Positions 44,722 through 52,864 of a DNA stretch of 64,000 nucleotides are shown one piece after another. Source of the stretch: CAVQZA01 sp963718355. Its GTDB lineage: Bacteria; Actinomycetota; Thermoleophilia; Gaiellales; Gaiellaceae. Where the stretch lies: contig CAVQZA010000014.1 of the NCBI GenBank assembly GCA_963718355.1, forward strand, positions 1 to 64,000, read 5' to 3'. The translations under genes and the position numbers were made by a program. Every line of letters starts with the position of its first letter. Position 1 is the stretch's first letter. The notes under the pieces are model-generated. The model saw nothing but the letters and a program-made list of their open reading frames with translations. It searched no databases and had not been told where the DNA came from.

Positions 44722-46419
44722 GTGCGCAGCGTGGCGTCAGGTCCTACCGAGTCCCCCTCATCCGCTGCCTCGAAGGCGTCACGTCGGCGGTTTGGGGCCA
44801 TCGGTGAGCCTTCGCGGGTCGTCGTCGTAGTGGTCGTCGCGCTTCTTGCTCTCGTGCCGTTGGGGCTCGCGACATGGACATACGGGAATGCGTTTCGCCA
44901 GGACGAGGCCGCCAGACAAGACACCCAGATCGCCCTCGCGCTCAGTCTGGTGGCGCAACGGCTCAACCAGGTAGAACGCGAGGCCCTCAGCTCAGCCCAG
45001 CGGCTCGCCCGTTCGAGGGTGGTCACCGCGGCGCTCGTCGCTCACGATCGGAAAGCGTTGCAGCGGCTCGCGCGACGCGACGGACGGATCTCGCTGTCGG
45101 TCCTCGAGCCCGGGCAGGCCGGACAGAAGGGCTCGCCCCAGAGCCTCCTGCAGCGCGTGAAGCTCGTCGGGCCACGCGGGCAGATCGGTCAGGTCGTAGC
45201 GCGCGTGCCGCTGACATCCGCGCTTTTGGCAGACATCGCGCGCGGAACCGGTGTGACTCTGGCGCCTCTACGTGCGGGTCACGTCGTCGGCGGACCGTTC
45301 GCCGGGCTGAGGGCCGTCGGTACCCTCGGGCGTAGCACCGAACTACGGTTCCGGAGCCAGGCATATCGCGCACGGAGCCTGGCGGCGCAGGGTCCGCTCG
45401 GAGTCCTGGCGCTCGACCGGCGCAACGCGACCGCAGGCGCTGCCGCCCGCAGGCGGCAGGAGCTGACATTCATCGCCGGAACGGTGACGGTGATCCTGTT
45501 GGCCCTGTTGGCACTTTTCGTCGGCCTCGGACGACAGCGTGCGCGGCCCCGGGAGCGGCGTTCTCTCGTTCTGGTGGGCGAGGCGTTCGCCGCAGCCCAC
45601 GACGAGCGGGCGCTGCTGCCGGTCATCCTCGATACGTCTGTGACCGCCACCGGCGCCAGGGGTGGGTTACTGATCTGGAACGGCGAAGAGGTGGCCCGGC
45701 GCGGGTCAATCCGACGGCCGTCTCACGCGGTTGTCTTCGCACTCGACGACGTGCCCGGCAACTCGAGGCTGGTGCTCTTCCCGCCTCGGGGCGGCTTTGG
45801 CCCCGACGACTGGGAGGCGGCTCGCTCACTCGTCGCACAGGGCCGGATCGCGCTCGAAAAGGCCCGGCTCCACACCATCGTGCAGCAGCAAGCGGTCACC
45901 GACGATCTCACCGCGCTCCCGAACAGAAGGCGGTTCCTCGAAGAGTTGCGCAGAGAGCTGGCCCAGGCGACGAGGTCATCCGTCAAGTTGGCGCTCGTCC
46001 TCTTCGACATCGACGACTTCAAGCGCGTCAACGACCGCTGTGGCCATGCCGCCGGAGACGCCGTCTTGCGGTCGCTCGCGCAGGTCGTCAGCGATCGCCT
46101 TCGCGTCTCGGATGCCGCTGCGCGCCTCGGCGGCGAGGAGTTTGCGCTCTTGCTCCCGGCGACGGAAGAAGCAGGGGCAGTGTCTCTCGCCGAGAGCCTC
46201 CGGCTCGCGATCTCGAGCGAAGTGGGCGTCGCCGGCGTCACCTGGCCGATCACCGCGAGCTTCGGAGTCGCCGTGCACAGCCCTCGGGAGGTCGAGTCGG
46301 AGTTCATGCGCCGCGCAGACGAGGCCCTCTATCGCGCGAAAGCCGCCGGCAAGAACAGGGTCGTCGCCGCCGAGATGCCAAGCCCTACGCCCGCACGAGC
46401 CGTTCCGGAGCCTGAGTAG
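44722..46419 (+). CDS. Membrane diguanylate cyclase with extracellular sensor, GAF and GGDEF domains
   Basis: The 565-residue protein has a first membrane helix (about residues 32 to 55), an extracytoplasmic sensor of about 190 residues, a second helix, a GAF-like domain (SLVLVGEAFAAAHDERALLPVILDT) and a GGDEF domain. The active site is RLGGEEFALLLP and an intact RxxD inhibitory site (RVSD) precedes it by five residues, so it is a product-inhibited c-di-GMP synthase. A TTG at 44698 is possible. GTG at 44722 is preferred because TAAACT (44705 to 44710) looks like the -10 box and overlaps the upstream option. A DosR-box-like half palindrome lies at 44610 to 44623. Confidence 0.88.
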   Translation: MRSVASGPTESPSSAASKASRRRFGAIGEPSRVVVVVVVALLALVPLGLATWTYGNAFRQDEAARQDTQIALALSLVAQRLNQVEREALSSAQRLARSRVVTAALVAHDRKALQRLARRDGRISLSVLEPGQAGQKGSPQSLLQRVKLVGPRGQIGQVVARVPLTSALLADIARGTGVTLAPLRAGHVVGGPFAGLRAVGTLGRSTELRFRSQAYRARSLAAQGPLGVLALDRRNATAGAAARRRQELTFIAGTVTVILLALLALFVGLGRQRARPRERRSLVLVGEAFAAAHDERALLPVILDTSVTATGARGGLLIWNGEEVARRGSIRRPSHAVVFALDDVPGNSRLVLFPPRGGFGPDDWEAARSLVAQGRIALEKARLHTIVQQQAVTDDLTALPNRRRFLEELRRELAQATRSSVKLALVLFDIDDFKRVNDRCGHAAGDAVLRSLAQVVSDRLRVSDAAARLGGEEFALLLPATEEAGAVSLAESLRLAISSEVGVAGVTWPITASFGVAVHSPREVESEFMRRADEALYRAKAAGKNRVVAAEMPSPTPARAVPEPE

Positions 46420-46447
46420 ATCGCTGCGTCGATCTCGCCGGCGACGC

Positions 46448-46633
46448 TCAGCGTGCCGTGGCGAGGGGCGCGGCCTGGTGCTCAGACACTGGCCTTTGCG
46501 CGCTGACGTAGGGCGCAAGGGGCCTGCCTACGAGGAACAGTCTCGGCTGGGCCGGTTCACAATCCAAACAGGAGCCTGCCCCGAAGACCTTGGTAGTGCA
46601 GCCGTCGGAAGCGCACGTCTTTAGCATCGTCAT
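46448..46633 (-). CDS. Small zinc-ribbon-like protein
   Basis: The 61-residue ORF begins MTMLKTCASDGCTTKVFGAG and continues SCLDCE, giving a C-x4-C...C-x2-C pattern seen in short actinobacterial zinc-ribbon proteins. The remaining 35 residues are unstructured. There is no strong ribosome-binding site. It could start at the second ATG (46627). The function is unknown. Confidence 0.5.
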   Translation of the reverse strand: MTMLKTCASDGCTTKVFGAGSCLDCEPAQPRLFLVGRPLAPYVSAQRPVSEHQAAPLATAR

Positions 46634-47106
46634 GGGTTCGTTGTAGGCGCTGGGACGAGCGTGGTCGACTGGCGACAGCCCAGGCAGCCCTGAACAAGGG
46701 TCAAGGGTCAAGGGCGGTGACGACTGCACCTAGGCCGCAGACTAGGTCATGCCCATCCGATGACGAGCGATGTCCGGGTGCCCGTCTTCCACTATGTGCG
46801 GGTGGCTAGCTTTGCCGAACCTGAGCGACCTACCGACCCTCGACGCGTTCGGTCGGGCTTCGACGTGTCGTCGTTCCCGGATTCCCTCGTCGCCGCGCTC
46901 CGACGTCGTGCGGCTTCTTTGCGGCGATCCGGAACGGGCACGGATCCGGGAATCGACGCTCCGACTCAGGCTGCGCCGGCAGTCCGAGATCAGGACGGGT
47001 GAGCTCGACGCCATCAGCGGCTCGCTCCCTCGTCGCTGCCTAGCAGGACGGTTCGCGGGCACGCAACCTTTCGAAAGGCAGGCCTCCTCTGCGAGAGTTG
47101 CGGCAG
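46634..47106. other. Intergenic region without a clear gene
   Basis: ORFs here (for example 46760 to 47002, plus) show no recognisable domain, biased composition consistent with chance, and no ribosome-binding site. A short TCAAGGG duplication lies near 46698. Confidence 0.5.
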
Positions 47107-47334
47107 ATGAGTCGGGCGGGGATCGATACGCATCTGGTTGCAGTGCAGGTCGGCGACACGTCGCTCGTCCTCTCGCTGGTCATCGTCGGCGTGCTCCTGC
47201 TGGCGGCCGCAACCGGCGAGCGAACAGGCAGGTGGCGGACAGGCCTCGATGCGTCCATCTTCCTGGTGCTGACCGTGGGTGGGATCGCCTCCGTCGTCTT
47301 CGCGATCGTGCTGTTCGTATTGCGGCTTGCGTAG
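47107..47334 (+). CDS. Small two-helix membrane protein
   Basis: The 75-residue ORF has two hydrophobic segments (about residues 18 to 37 and 50 to 73) separated by a basic loop (GERTGRWRTG). The start at the ATG 47107 removes a TTG start nine bases earlier. No ribosome-binding site is evident and no family is recognised. Membrane topology supports a real gene, but evidence is modest. Confidence 0.42.
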   Translation: MSRAGIDTHLVAVQVGDTSLVLSLVIVGVLLLAAATGERTGRWRTGLDASIFLVLTVGGIASVVFAIVLFVLRLA

Positions 47335-47450
47335 TCCGATCCTTAGCAGCGAATACCTCGATCGAGGGCCTCGACCAGGGCCTGACGGCCGATTAGACTC
47401 CTGTGCGGGAGAGCGGCGCGTTCGGGAGAGCGGCAAGGAGAAATTCTGCG

Positions 47451-48203
47451 GTGAAGCACCTAGTCCCGAAACATTCGGACGACATACGTCTTGCTGTTGC
47501 GGACCCTCATCCGCTGCTGCTGGCCGGGATCAAGGCCATCCTGGGCGGAGCCGACGGAATCGAGATCGTCGGCGAGACACACTCGGCGTCCGACGTTCTC
47601 GGGCTCGTGGGCCTCACCTCCCCCGACGTCGTGCTCCTCGACATCGGGTTCGGCGCGCTCGACGACTACTCGTGCCTCCGGGAACTGCGGGCCGAATTCC
47701 CGGAGACGAGAGTGGTAGTGCTCTCCTCGAACGCACAGGCGGCGGAGCTCCGGAAGGTGTTCAAGCGAGGTGTCTCAGCCTTCATCCTCAAGACGATCGA
47801 TACGGCGGATCTGGCCGATGCGATCAGGCGGGCGGCGACGGCGACGGTCTTTGCGCCGTTCGGTCCGCTACCGACCCCGGCATCCGCGATCGGGCAGGCC
47901 GGACTCACGCGGCGGGAGACGGAGGTGCTTCGCGCCCTCTGCGACGGCGCCAGCAACCAGGAGATCGCACTAGATCTGACGATCAGCGACCGCACTGTCA
48001 AGTATCACCTGTCGAGCGTCTATCGCAAGCTCGGCGTGAGGGGGCGCGCGGCCGCGGTGCGTTGGATGTACGAACGCGGCATCCATGAGTTTCCCCAGAC
48101 TCAGATCGAAGTGCCGGGGCCGAAGGAAAATCCTGACCTCCATGTGGCTCGGAGGCCCGAGGAAGATCCTGACCCCGGCCGGAGTATTTCGGCAGTTTCG
48201 TAG
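47451..48203 (+). CDS. NarL/LuxR-type response regulator
   Basis: The 250-residue regulator has an N-terminal receiver (acidic pocket VADPHPLLLAG, phospho-acceptor Asp in DVVLLDIGFG, Lys in FILKTID) and a C-terminal LuxR helix-turn-helix (LTRRETEVLRALCDGASNQEIALDLTISDRTVKYHLSSVYRKLGV). The GTG start follows AAGGAG. The last 25 residues or so, after the helix-turn-helix, are a Pro/Asp-rich tail encoded by two imperfect copies of a 22-base repeat. No kinase is adjacent. It is clearly more diverged than the other two regulators in the window. Confidence 0.9.
   Translation: MKHLVPKHSDDIRLAVADPHPLLLAGIKAILGGADGIEIVGETHSASDVLGLVGLTSPDVVLLDIGFGALDDYSCLRELRAEFPETRVVVLSSNAQAAELRKVFKRGVSAFILKTIDTADLADAIRRAATATVFAPFGPLPTPASAIGQAGLTRRETEVLRALCDGASNQEIALDLTISDRTVKYHLSSVYRKLGVRGRAAAVRWMYERGIHEFPQTQIEVPGPKENPDLHVARRPEEDPDPGRSISAVS
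48118..48175 (+). repeat. Duplicated 22-base element in the regulator's C-terminal tail
   Basis: Copies at 48118 to 48139 and 48154 to 48175 share the core GAGGAAAATCCTGACC-like sequence. On the minus strand the core reads GGGGTCAGG or GAGGTCAGG, the same word as in the repeat cassette at 16.9 to 17.0 kb. Confidence 0.5.
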
Positions 48204-48267
48204 GTTATCTTTAGTCACGGCCTAGCTCCTTCCTTGGTCTCAGCCCAAAGAGCGACTCTTGGCCACT

Positions 48268-48283
48268 CTGGACTTTCGTCCAG
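48268..48283. promoter_or_regulatory. DosR-box-like palindrome upstream of the SpoIID/LytB gene
   Basis: CTGGACTTTCGTCCAG is a 6-base inverted repeat around TTTC, 51 bases before the chosen ATG. It resembles the DosR (NarL-family) box core GGGACTNNNGTCCC. Related copies lie at 55262 to 55277 and, as a half site, at 44610 to 44623. Confidence 0.45.
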
Positions 48284-48333
48284 GTTACGACGTAAGCGTC
48301 AAGAGATGTGGCGTTCGTGTCGATGAGTTCACC

Positions 48334-49503
48334 ATGCTCGTTTGGTGCTCAGCTCTCGCGCGGCGCATCCTCCTTCCGCTCGCTGTCGGCATCCTCGGCG
48401 TCACTGCACTGTTAGTCGGTACATCGGCGGCCACAGCCGGGCCCGGCACGGTGGAACAGGCAAGTGGGATCGTCGTCAGCGGCCACGGCTTCGGACACGG
48501 CATCGGCCTTTCTCAGTGGGGCGCCGAGGAGCGCGCCGCCGCAGGCCAGGGGTATCAGGCGATCCTTGCTTTCTATTACCCCGGAACCTCTTTAGCGGGG
48601 ACTCCCGGCCGGACGGTACGCGTTCTCCTCGCAGAGCGTCCCTCTGTACGAATCGGCTCGAAGGCGTCGTTCACGGTGACCGACGCTGCGGGTCGCGTTC
48701 TCCGTTTCCCGGCCGGCCGCTTCGCGCTCGGACCGGACGGGCGGCTGGACGGCCGTTCCGTTCGTCTGCCGGCCCGCGCTCGCCCCGGGTCGGCGCTGCT
48801 CAGCCTCGGCGGGACTCAGTATCGGGGAACTCTCGAGATCGAACCCGCGCAGGGTGGGCTCAGCGTCGTCAACGCGATCGCCCTCGAGGCCTACGTTGCG
48901 GACGTGGTTTCTTCGGAGTGCCCGGGTCACTGGCCTCAGCAAGCACTGCGCGCGCAGGCGGTCGCATCCCGCACTTACGCGCTGGCGAATCTGCACCCGG
49001 AGCGTGCTTTCGACCTCTATCCCGACGATCGGTCACAGAGCTATCACGGGCTTCACAAGGAGTTCCCCACGGCGACGGCGGCCACCGCTGCGACAAAGGG
49101 GCAGGTTCTCCGGTACCACGGCCGGCTTGTGGATGCTTTCTTCTCCGCCGCGAACGGGGGTCGGACAAGCGGGGTCGAAGGGATCTTCAGCGACAACCCT
49201 GTCCCGTACCTTGTCTCCAAGCTGGATGTCTTCGATGCCCGCAGTCCTGACCGCAACTGGGGGCCTGTAGACATCGACCTCGCGAAGCTGCACGCCGCGT
49301 TTCCTTCGCTCCCGAATTCCCTGACCCGCGTAGCCGTGACACGCTTCCCGAGTGGCCGGGCCTCGTCACTCACGTTCACCGGGCTCGACGGCTCTACCTT
49401 CACTGTCGGCGGGTACACATTTCAGCAGCGCTTGGGACTCCGCTCCAACTTGCTGACGGTGGGGATGCTCTTTCCAGGTGGACGCCTGGCCACGACCAGA
49501 TAA
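48334..49503 (+). CDS. Secreted SpoIID/LytB-domain protein
   Basis: The 389-residue protein has a signal peptide (ARRILLPLAVGILGVTALLVG, cleavage near ATAG) and a SpoIID/LytB domain. Characteristic segments are GHGFGHGIGLSQWGAEERAAAGQGYQ, ALEAYVADVVSSECPGHWPQQALRAQAVASRTYAL and FFSAANGGRTSGVEGIF. In Bacillus, SpoIID is a lytic transglycosylase and LytB an autolysin modifier, so a role in wall remodelling is likely. A longer frame begins with TTG at 48259, but ATG 48334 gives a normal signal peptide. Confidence 0.87.
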   Translation: MLVWCSALARRILLPLAVGILGVTALLVGTSAATAGPGTVEQASGIVVSGHGFGHGIGLSQWGAEERAAAGQGYQAILAFYYPGTSLAGTPGRTVRVLLAERPSVRIGSKASFTVTDAAGRVLRFPAGRFALGPDGRLDGRSVRLPARARPGSALLSLGGTQYRGTLEIEPAQGGLSVVNAIALEAYVADVVSSECPGHWPQQALRAQAVASRTYALANLHPERAFDLYPDDRSQSYHGLHKEFPTATAATAATKGQVLRYHGRLVDAFFSAANGGRTSGVEGIFSDNPVPYLVSKLDVFDARSPDRNWGPVDIDLAKLHAAFPSLPNSLTRVAVTRFPSGRASSLTFTGLDGSTFTVGGYTFQQRLGLRSNLLTVGMLFPGGRLATTR

Positions 49504-49516
49504 GCAGCCGAGGCGA

Positions 49517-50245
49517 CTAGGGCCAGTAGACCTGCCGGCTCGTCACGACGATCCGCCACGGTCCCCGCGGAACCTGCGAGGCCTCGACGAACTGCCAACT
49601 GACCCTGTTTTCGTCGTCGTTTAGCCCCGAGAAGTGTAGGCAATCGCGAATTGCGGGACTGACATCCATACCGGCGTTTTGCGCACGCCGACTGCTCGGT
49701 CGAGCGTTGTGCTTCCCGAATACGTACGCAGAGTCGTCGTAGACATACGGCCCGCTGTCCTCAATCTGGCCGTAGCAGGTGTACGTCTTGCCGCCGACGG
49801 ATCGCCAGAGCTTGACCCAGCGGTTCTTCATGAGGGAGAAGGGCGTGCCGGTAGCTCGCGAGCGAGCGAGCGCTGCAGCGTAGTCCTTCGCCCACGGGAC
49901 GACCGCCGTGCGGTCGGGGCGGGGATTCCCGTTGTCGTCGAAGTCGTTGTACGGGAGATCGAGATAGAACGGGTTCTCTCTTGGCCGAAAGCTCGGGAAG
50001 TACGGTGGCCTGCGCACCGAGGCGTACTGGTCGGGGCCTCCATAGTGCGCCAGCCAACGGTCGTCCCAGGCCGAGATCGCGTTGTTCTCGGTCGAGCCGC
50101 TCCCAACCGGCTCGCCGATCCAGAACACCGTCGCGGTAACGTTCGAGTGCTGCGGGTAACGCGGTAGCACGGCTCCCGCCGCAGCCGGGATGCACGCGCC
50201 GAGAGCAACGAGGCAGGTCAGCATCAGCGCCTGTGGTCGAGTCAT
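49517..50245 (-). CDS. Secreted protein of unknown function
   Basis: The 242-residue protein has a signal peptide (TRPQALMLTCLVALGACIPAAAG) and a single compact domain with NPFYLDLPYNDFDDNG, VPWAKDY, FSLMKNRWVKLWRSVGGKTYTCYGQ, ADSAYVFGKHNARP-type and NAGMDVSPAIRDCLHFSGL segments. The DVSPAIRD pattern with the GPW terminus looks like a double-psi-beta-barrel family of unknown function (RlpA-like fold), but this is uncertain. It is converging with the SpoIID/LytB gene (13-base gap). Confidence 0.7.
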   Translation of the reverse strand: MTRPQALMLTCLVALGACIPAAAGAVLPRYPQHSNVTATVFWIGEPVGSGSTENNAISAWDDRWLAHYGGPDQYASVRRPPYFPSFRPRENPFYLDLPYNDFDDNGNPRPDRTAVVPWAKDYAAALARSRATGTPFSLMKNRWVKLWRSVGGKTYTCYGQIEDSGPYVYDDSAYVFGKHNARPSSRRAQNAGMDVSPAIRDCLHFSGLNDDENRVSWQFVEASQVPRGPWRIVVTSRQVYWP

Positions 50246-50285
50246 CGTTTCGTCAGCGTGCTCGACACGCAGCACACGATCAAGC

Positions 50286-50909
50286 TCAAACGAGCGAGGC
50301 GTCCTGCAAACCGTGGTTCATGGCCCAGCGGGCTGCTTCGGTTCGGTTGGAGACTCTGAGCTTGCGGTAGATGTTGGTCAGGTGGAACTTCACCGTCTGC
50401 TCGGTGATCCAGAGCTCCTTGGCGATCGCCTTGTTGGCAAGACCGCGCGCGACCGCCTTCATGATCTCGAGTTCGCGCGAGGTGAGCCCAGCCGCGCGTG
50501 CGACGGTGTCCTCGTTGATTGCCGGGAGGCCGAGTGCGTGATACGCGGTGCCGTCGACAGCCTGTCGGATCGCCGAGCCGAGATCCCTCGGATTGATCGA
50601 CTTGACGATGTAGCCGCATGCGCCGCGCTTGAAGGCGGACTGAATCTGCGCCGGGTCGGCGGACATCGAGCACATCACGACGCGCACCTCCGGGTGGCGG
50701 GCACGGAGACGGTCGAGGCAGACGAGCCCATCCAGTCCGGGCATGCGCATGTCCAGGAGCACGACCTCGGGCTGGGTCTGCCCGACCAACGGCACGACCT
50801 CGGTTCCGTGGTGCGCCTCGGCGACGACCTCGAAGCCGCCGTCGAGCTCAAGCACTTGACGCACACCGGCGAGCATCAGCTGATGGTCGTCGGCAATCAG
50901 GATCTTCAT
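50286..50909 (-). CDS. NarL/LuxR-type response regulator, copy 1 of a duplicated pair
   Basis: The 207-residue regulator has receiver and LuxR domains with acidic pocket IADDHQLMLAG, phospho-acceptor in VVLLDMRMPG, Lys in YIVKSIN and helix-turn-helix LTSRELEIMKAVARGLANKAIAKELWITEQTVKFHLTN. By eye it is well over 80 percent identical to the regulator at 54432 to 55073, which sits near the histidine kinase. No kinase lies next to this copy. A good ribosome-binding site (GAGGGGAGG) precedes the ATG. Confidence 0.92.
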   Translation of the reverse strand: MKILIADDHQLMLAGVRQVLELDGGFEVVAEAHHGTEVVPLVGQTQPEVVLLDMRMPGLDGLVCLDRLRARHPEVRVVMCSMSADPAQIQSAFKRGACGYIVKSINPRDLGSAIRQAVDGTAYHALGLPAINEDTVARAAGLTSRELEIMKAVARGLANKAIAKELWITEQTVKFHLTNIYRKLRVSNRTEAARWAMNHGLQDASLV

Positions 50910-51229
50910 TCGTCACGCCTCCCCTCGAGAACGTTGCACACACACGGCGACAAGGACCACGCTAAGCGGATGGCGCGGCGCATCTCCTGGACCAACGTCC
51001 AGTACGGATGCGCGCGGCTAGCTAGTTCTCGGTGACTAGCGGCCGCGACGAGCCACGGACGTGGGAAGGCTCAGACGCACCGCCAGTGGGGCGCTCACCA
51101 ACCCTTCGGCTAGGGGCGCGGGCGCCATGACGAGGCAGAGTAGGAGGGAGTCAATCGCTCTTGCGGCCGCGGTGGTTGGACGCTTTCTGTCGGGTCGGGA
51201 GGCCAAGGGGAAAGAGAGGAGGGGAAAGC
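50910..51229. other. Upstream region of the LPFTG microprotein and regulator
   Basis: The 320 bases lie between divergent genes and should contain both promoters. Only the ribosome-binding site AGGAGGGGAAAGC before 51230 and a GC-rich hairpin (about 51090 to 51115) are seen. No gene is supported. Confidence 0.5.
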
Positions 51230-51370
51230 ATGAGTAATTCAGTAAAAGGCGCAAGCACCGGACTGCCCTTCACCGGATTCGCGAGCCTGCCGCTGGTTGT
51301 GGTCGGTCTGGCGATCACGGCGGGCGGCGCGCTGATGACCCTGATTCGGCCCAAGAGGGCCCGCGGCTAG
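51230..51370 (+). CDS. 46-residue LPFTG sortase-substrate microprotein
   Basis: The ORF is a bare sorting signal: an 11-residue polar N-terminus (MSNSVKGASTG), the motif LPFTG at residues 12 to 16, a hydrophobic helix (about residues 17 to 38) and a basic tail RPKRARG. That is the exact order of Gram-positive cell-wall sorting signals, but with almost nothing in front of it and no separate signal peptide. A strong ribosome-binding site (GAGGGGAAAGC) supports expression. A sortase gene follows 30 bases later. Sortase cleavage between Thr and Gly would release a 15-residue peptide for attachment. The attachment target and purpose are unknown. Confidence 0.8.
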   Translation: MSNSVKGASTGLPFTGFASLPLVVVGLAITAGGALMTLIRPKRARG

Positions 51371-51400
51371 CGCCATCGCCGTCGCGCGCTCTAATAGCTA

Positions 51401-52111
51401 ATGGTGCGCAAACTGGGATTCGTGCTCGTCGGCCTGGGCGTCCTGATGGTCGCCTGGGTCGGCGTGACGATCTGGCGGGGCGATCCGATCACCTCGCTCT
51501 ACACCGCGTACGAGCAGCGGGGGCTGTCGCGCAAGCTGGACGCGCTGAACCAGGAGTGGGCGTCAAGGCCGCCGGCGATGTCGAGCGTCGGATCCGGTAA
51601 CAAGACCGCGGCCGACAAGACGGCAACACTGGCGGCGCTGATGCGCGCACGCGCGACAGCGTTCGAGCGCGGCCTGAAGGACGGCAGCCCAATTGGGCGC
51701 ATCGTCGTCCCGCGGCTCCACCTGCGAATGGTCGTCCTGCAAGGGACGACCGAGAGTGACCTAGAAGAGGGACCTGGCCACTACGACGCGGTCTCGGGCC
51801 AGAACACGGCGCTCCCGGGAATGGGGAAGGTCATCGGCGTCGCAGGCCACCGGACGACGTTCCTGCACCCGTTCCGCCACATCGACGATCTCCGCTCCGG
51901 GGACAACGTGTACCTCGAGATGCCGTACGGCACTTTCCGCTACACCGTCTACTACCACAAGGTGGTCGCGTGGAACGACTGGTCGATCCTCAAAGCCCGT
52001 CCGTTCGAGAAGCTGATCCTGAGCGCGTGCCATCCCCTGTACTCGGCATCGCATCGGTGGGTCGTCTTCGCCCGACTCGCCGGCGAGTCGCTGCGCAGCA
52101 CCGCAGTCTGA
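51401..52111 (+). CDS. Sortase, class E/D-like
   Basis: The 236-residue membrane-anchored transpeptidase has one N-terminal helix (KLGFVLVGLGVLMVAWVGVTIW), a spacer and the sortase barrel. The catalytic histidine is in GVAGHRTTF, the cysteine in LILSACHPLYSASHRW and the arginine probably in WVVFARL. It would cleave an LPXTG motif and join the product to an amine. The only candidate substrate in the window is the microprotein encoded 30 bases upstream. Confidence 0.9.
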   Translation: MVRKLGFVLVGLGVLMVAWVGVTIWRGDPITSLYTAYEQRGLSRKLDALNQEWASRPPAMSSVGSGNKTAADKTATLAALMRARATAFERGLKDGSPIGRIVVPRLHLRMVVLQGTTESDLEEGPGHYDAVSGQNTALPGMGKVIGVAGHRTTFLHPFRHIDDLRSGDNVYLEMPYGTFRYTVYYHKVVAWNDWSILKARPFEKLILSACHPLYSASHRWVVFARLAGESLRSTAV

Positions 52112-52124
52112 GGCGGTCTGGGTC

Positions 52125-52736
52125 TCAGCCCCGTCGCACGCCGAAGTCGCTCGTGACGATCGTCGTCGGTCCCCCTCCGAACGCGCCGGGAGCCGAATCG
52201 AAATGGGCCACAGAGATCCCGATCTCGCGCCACGCGGGATTCAGGATGTTCGCGCGGTGCTCGGGCGAGTTCATCCAGATCTTCATCGCCCCTCGTGGTC
52301 CGACGCTAGGCGAGCTCCAGAGGATGTTCTCGCCCACCGCCCAGTAGCCATGTTGCGGCGGATACCAGTGCTCGATGCGGACCCAGAACGGCGCGCCGTT
52401 CTTCGAGTCGTGATCGAAGTACCCGTATCGCCCCATCTCCAGGTTGTGCTCTCGAGCGGAGGCGCTCAGGAGGTGAGAGTCGTCAAGAGGCGCCAACCCA
52501 TGTGCTGCCCTGACCTCGTTCATGGCGCCGAGCAACTGCAGGGCAAAGCTCGACCGAGTCTTTGTCGCGCTCGCCGTCGGAGCGAGAACGGCCGCCAGCA
52601 AGAGGAGGGCTCCAGCACGCGCGCCGAATGTCAGGACGCGTTGGAACCCGGGCGGCCGTCTCCGTCGAGTCGAGCTGGCGATGGGGAAAATGCTACAGAC
52701 TCCGCGTCGATTGTGTCCTGGACATATTGGCTGCAT
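52125..52736 (-). CDS. Secreted CAP/SCP-domain protein
   Basis: The 203-residue protein has a Pro/Arg-rich N-terminus, a signal or membrane helix (ARAGALLLLAAVLAPTASA) and a CAP domain with LLGAMNEVRAAHGLAPL, SASAREHNLEMGRYGYFDHDS, VGENILW and WMNSPEHRANILNPAWREIGISV. CAP proteins are secreted and often act outside the cell, some as proteases or binding proteins. The start is uncertain; ATG at 52736 follows GGGAGGG. It converges with the sortase gene (13-base gap). Confidence 0.82.
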   Translation of the reverse strand: MQPICPGHNRRGVCSIFPIASSTRRRRPPGFQRVLTFGARAGALLLLAAVLAPTASATKTRSSFALQLLGAMNEVRAAHGLAPLDDSHLLSASAREHNLEMGRYGYFDHDSKNGAPFWVRIEHWYPPQHGYWAVGENILWSSPSVGPRGAMKIWMNSPEHRANILNPAWREIGISVAHFDSAPGAFGGGPTTIVTSDFGVRRG

Positions 52737-52851
52737 CCCTCCCTCGTCGACCCCCGAGCCGTCCCAGCTGAAGGAGTTGACAACCTGGCGGCGTATCGAA
52801 GCCTCGGATGCTCTCGACGTATGGGCAGGTAAATGGACGAGGTAGCGGTCG

Positions 52852-52857
52852 TATTCT
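52852..52857 (+). promoter_or_regulatory. Leaderless-type -10 box (TATTCT)
   Basis: TATTCT ends 7 bases before the GTG at 52865, in the same arrangement as at pgsA (TATTCT then CTATCGCC then GTG). Confidence 0.5.
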
Positions 52858-52864
52858 CTACGGC

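Noticed and set aside
46760..47002. An 80-codon plus-strand ORF in a gap
   Set aside because: No domain, no ribosome-binding site and composition like random high-GC sequence.
50910..51229. Possible riboswitch upstream of the LPFTG gene
   Set aside because: No conserved c-di-GMP, c-di-AMP or other known aptamer core could be recognised by eye.
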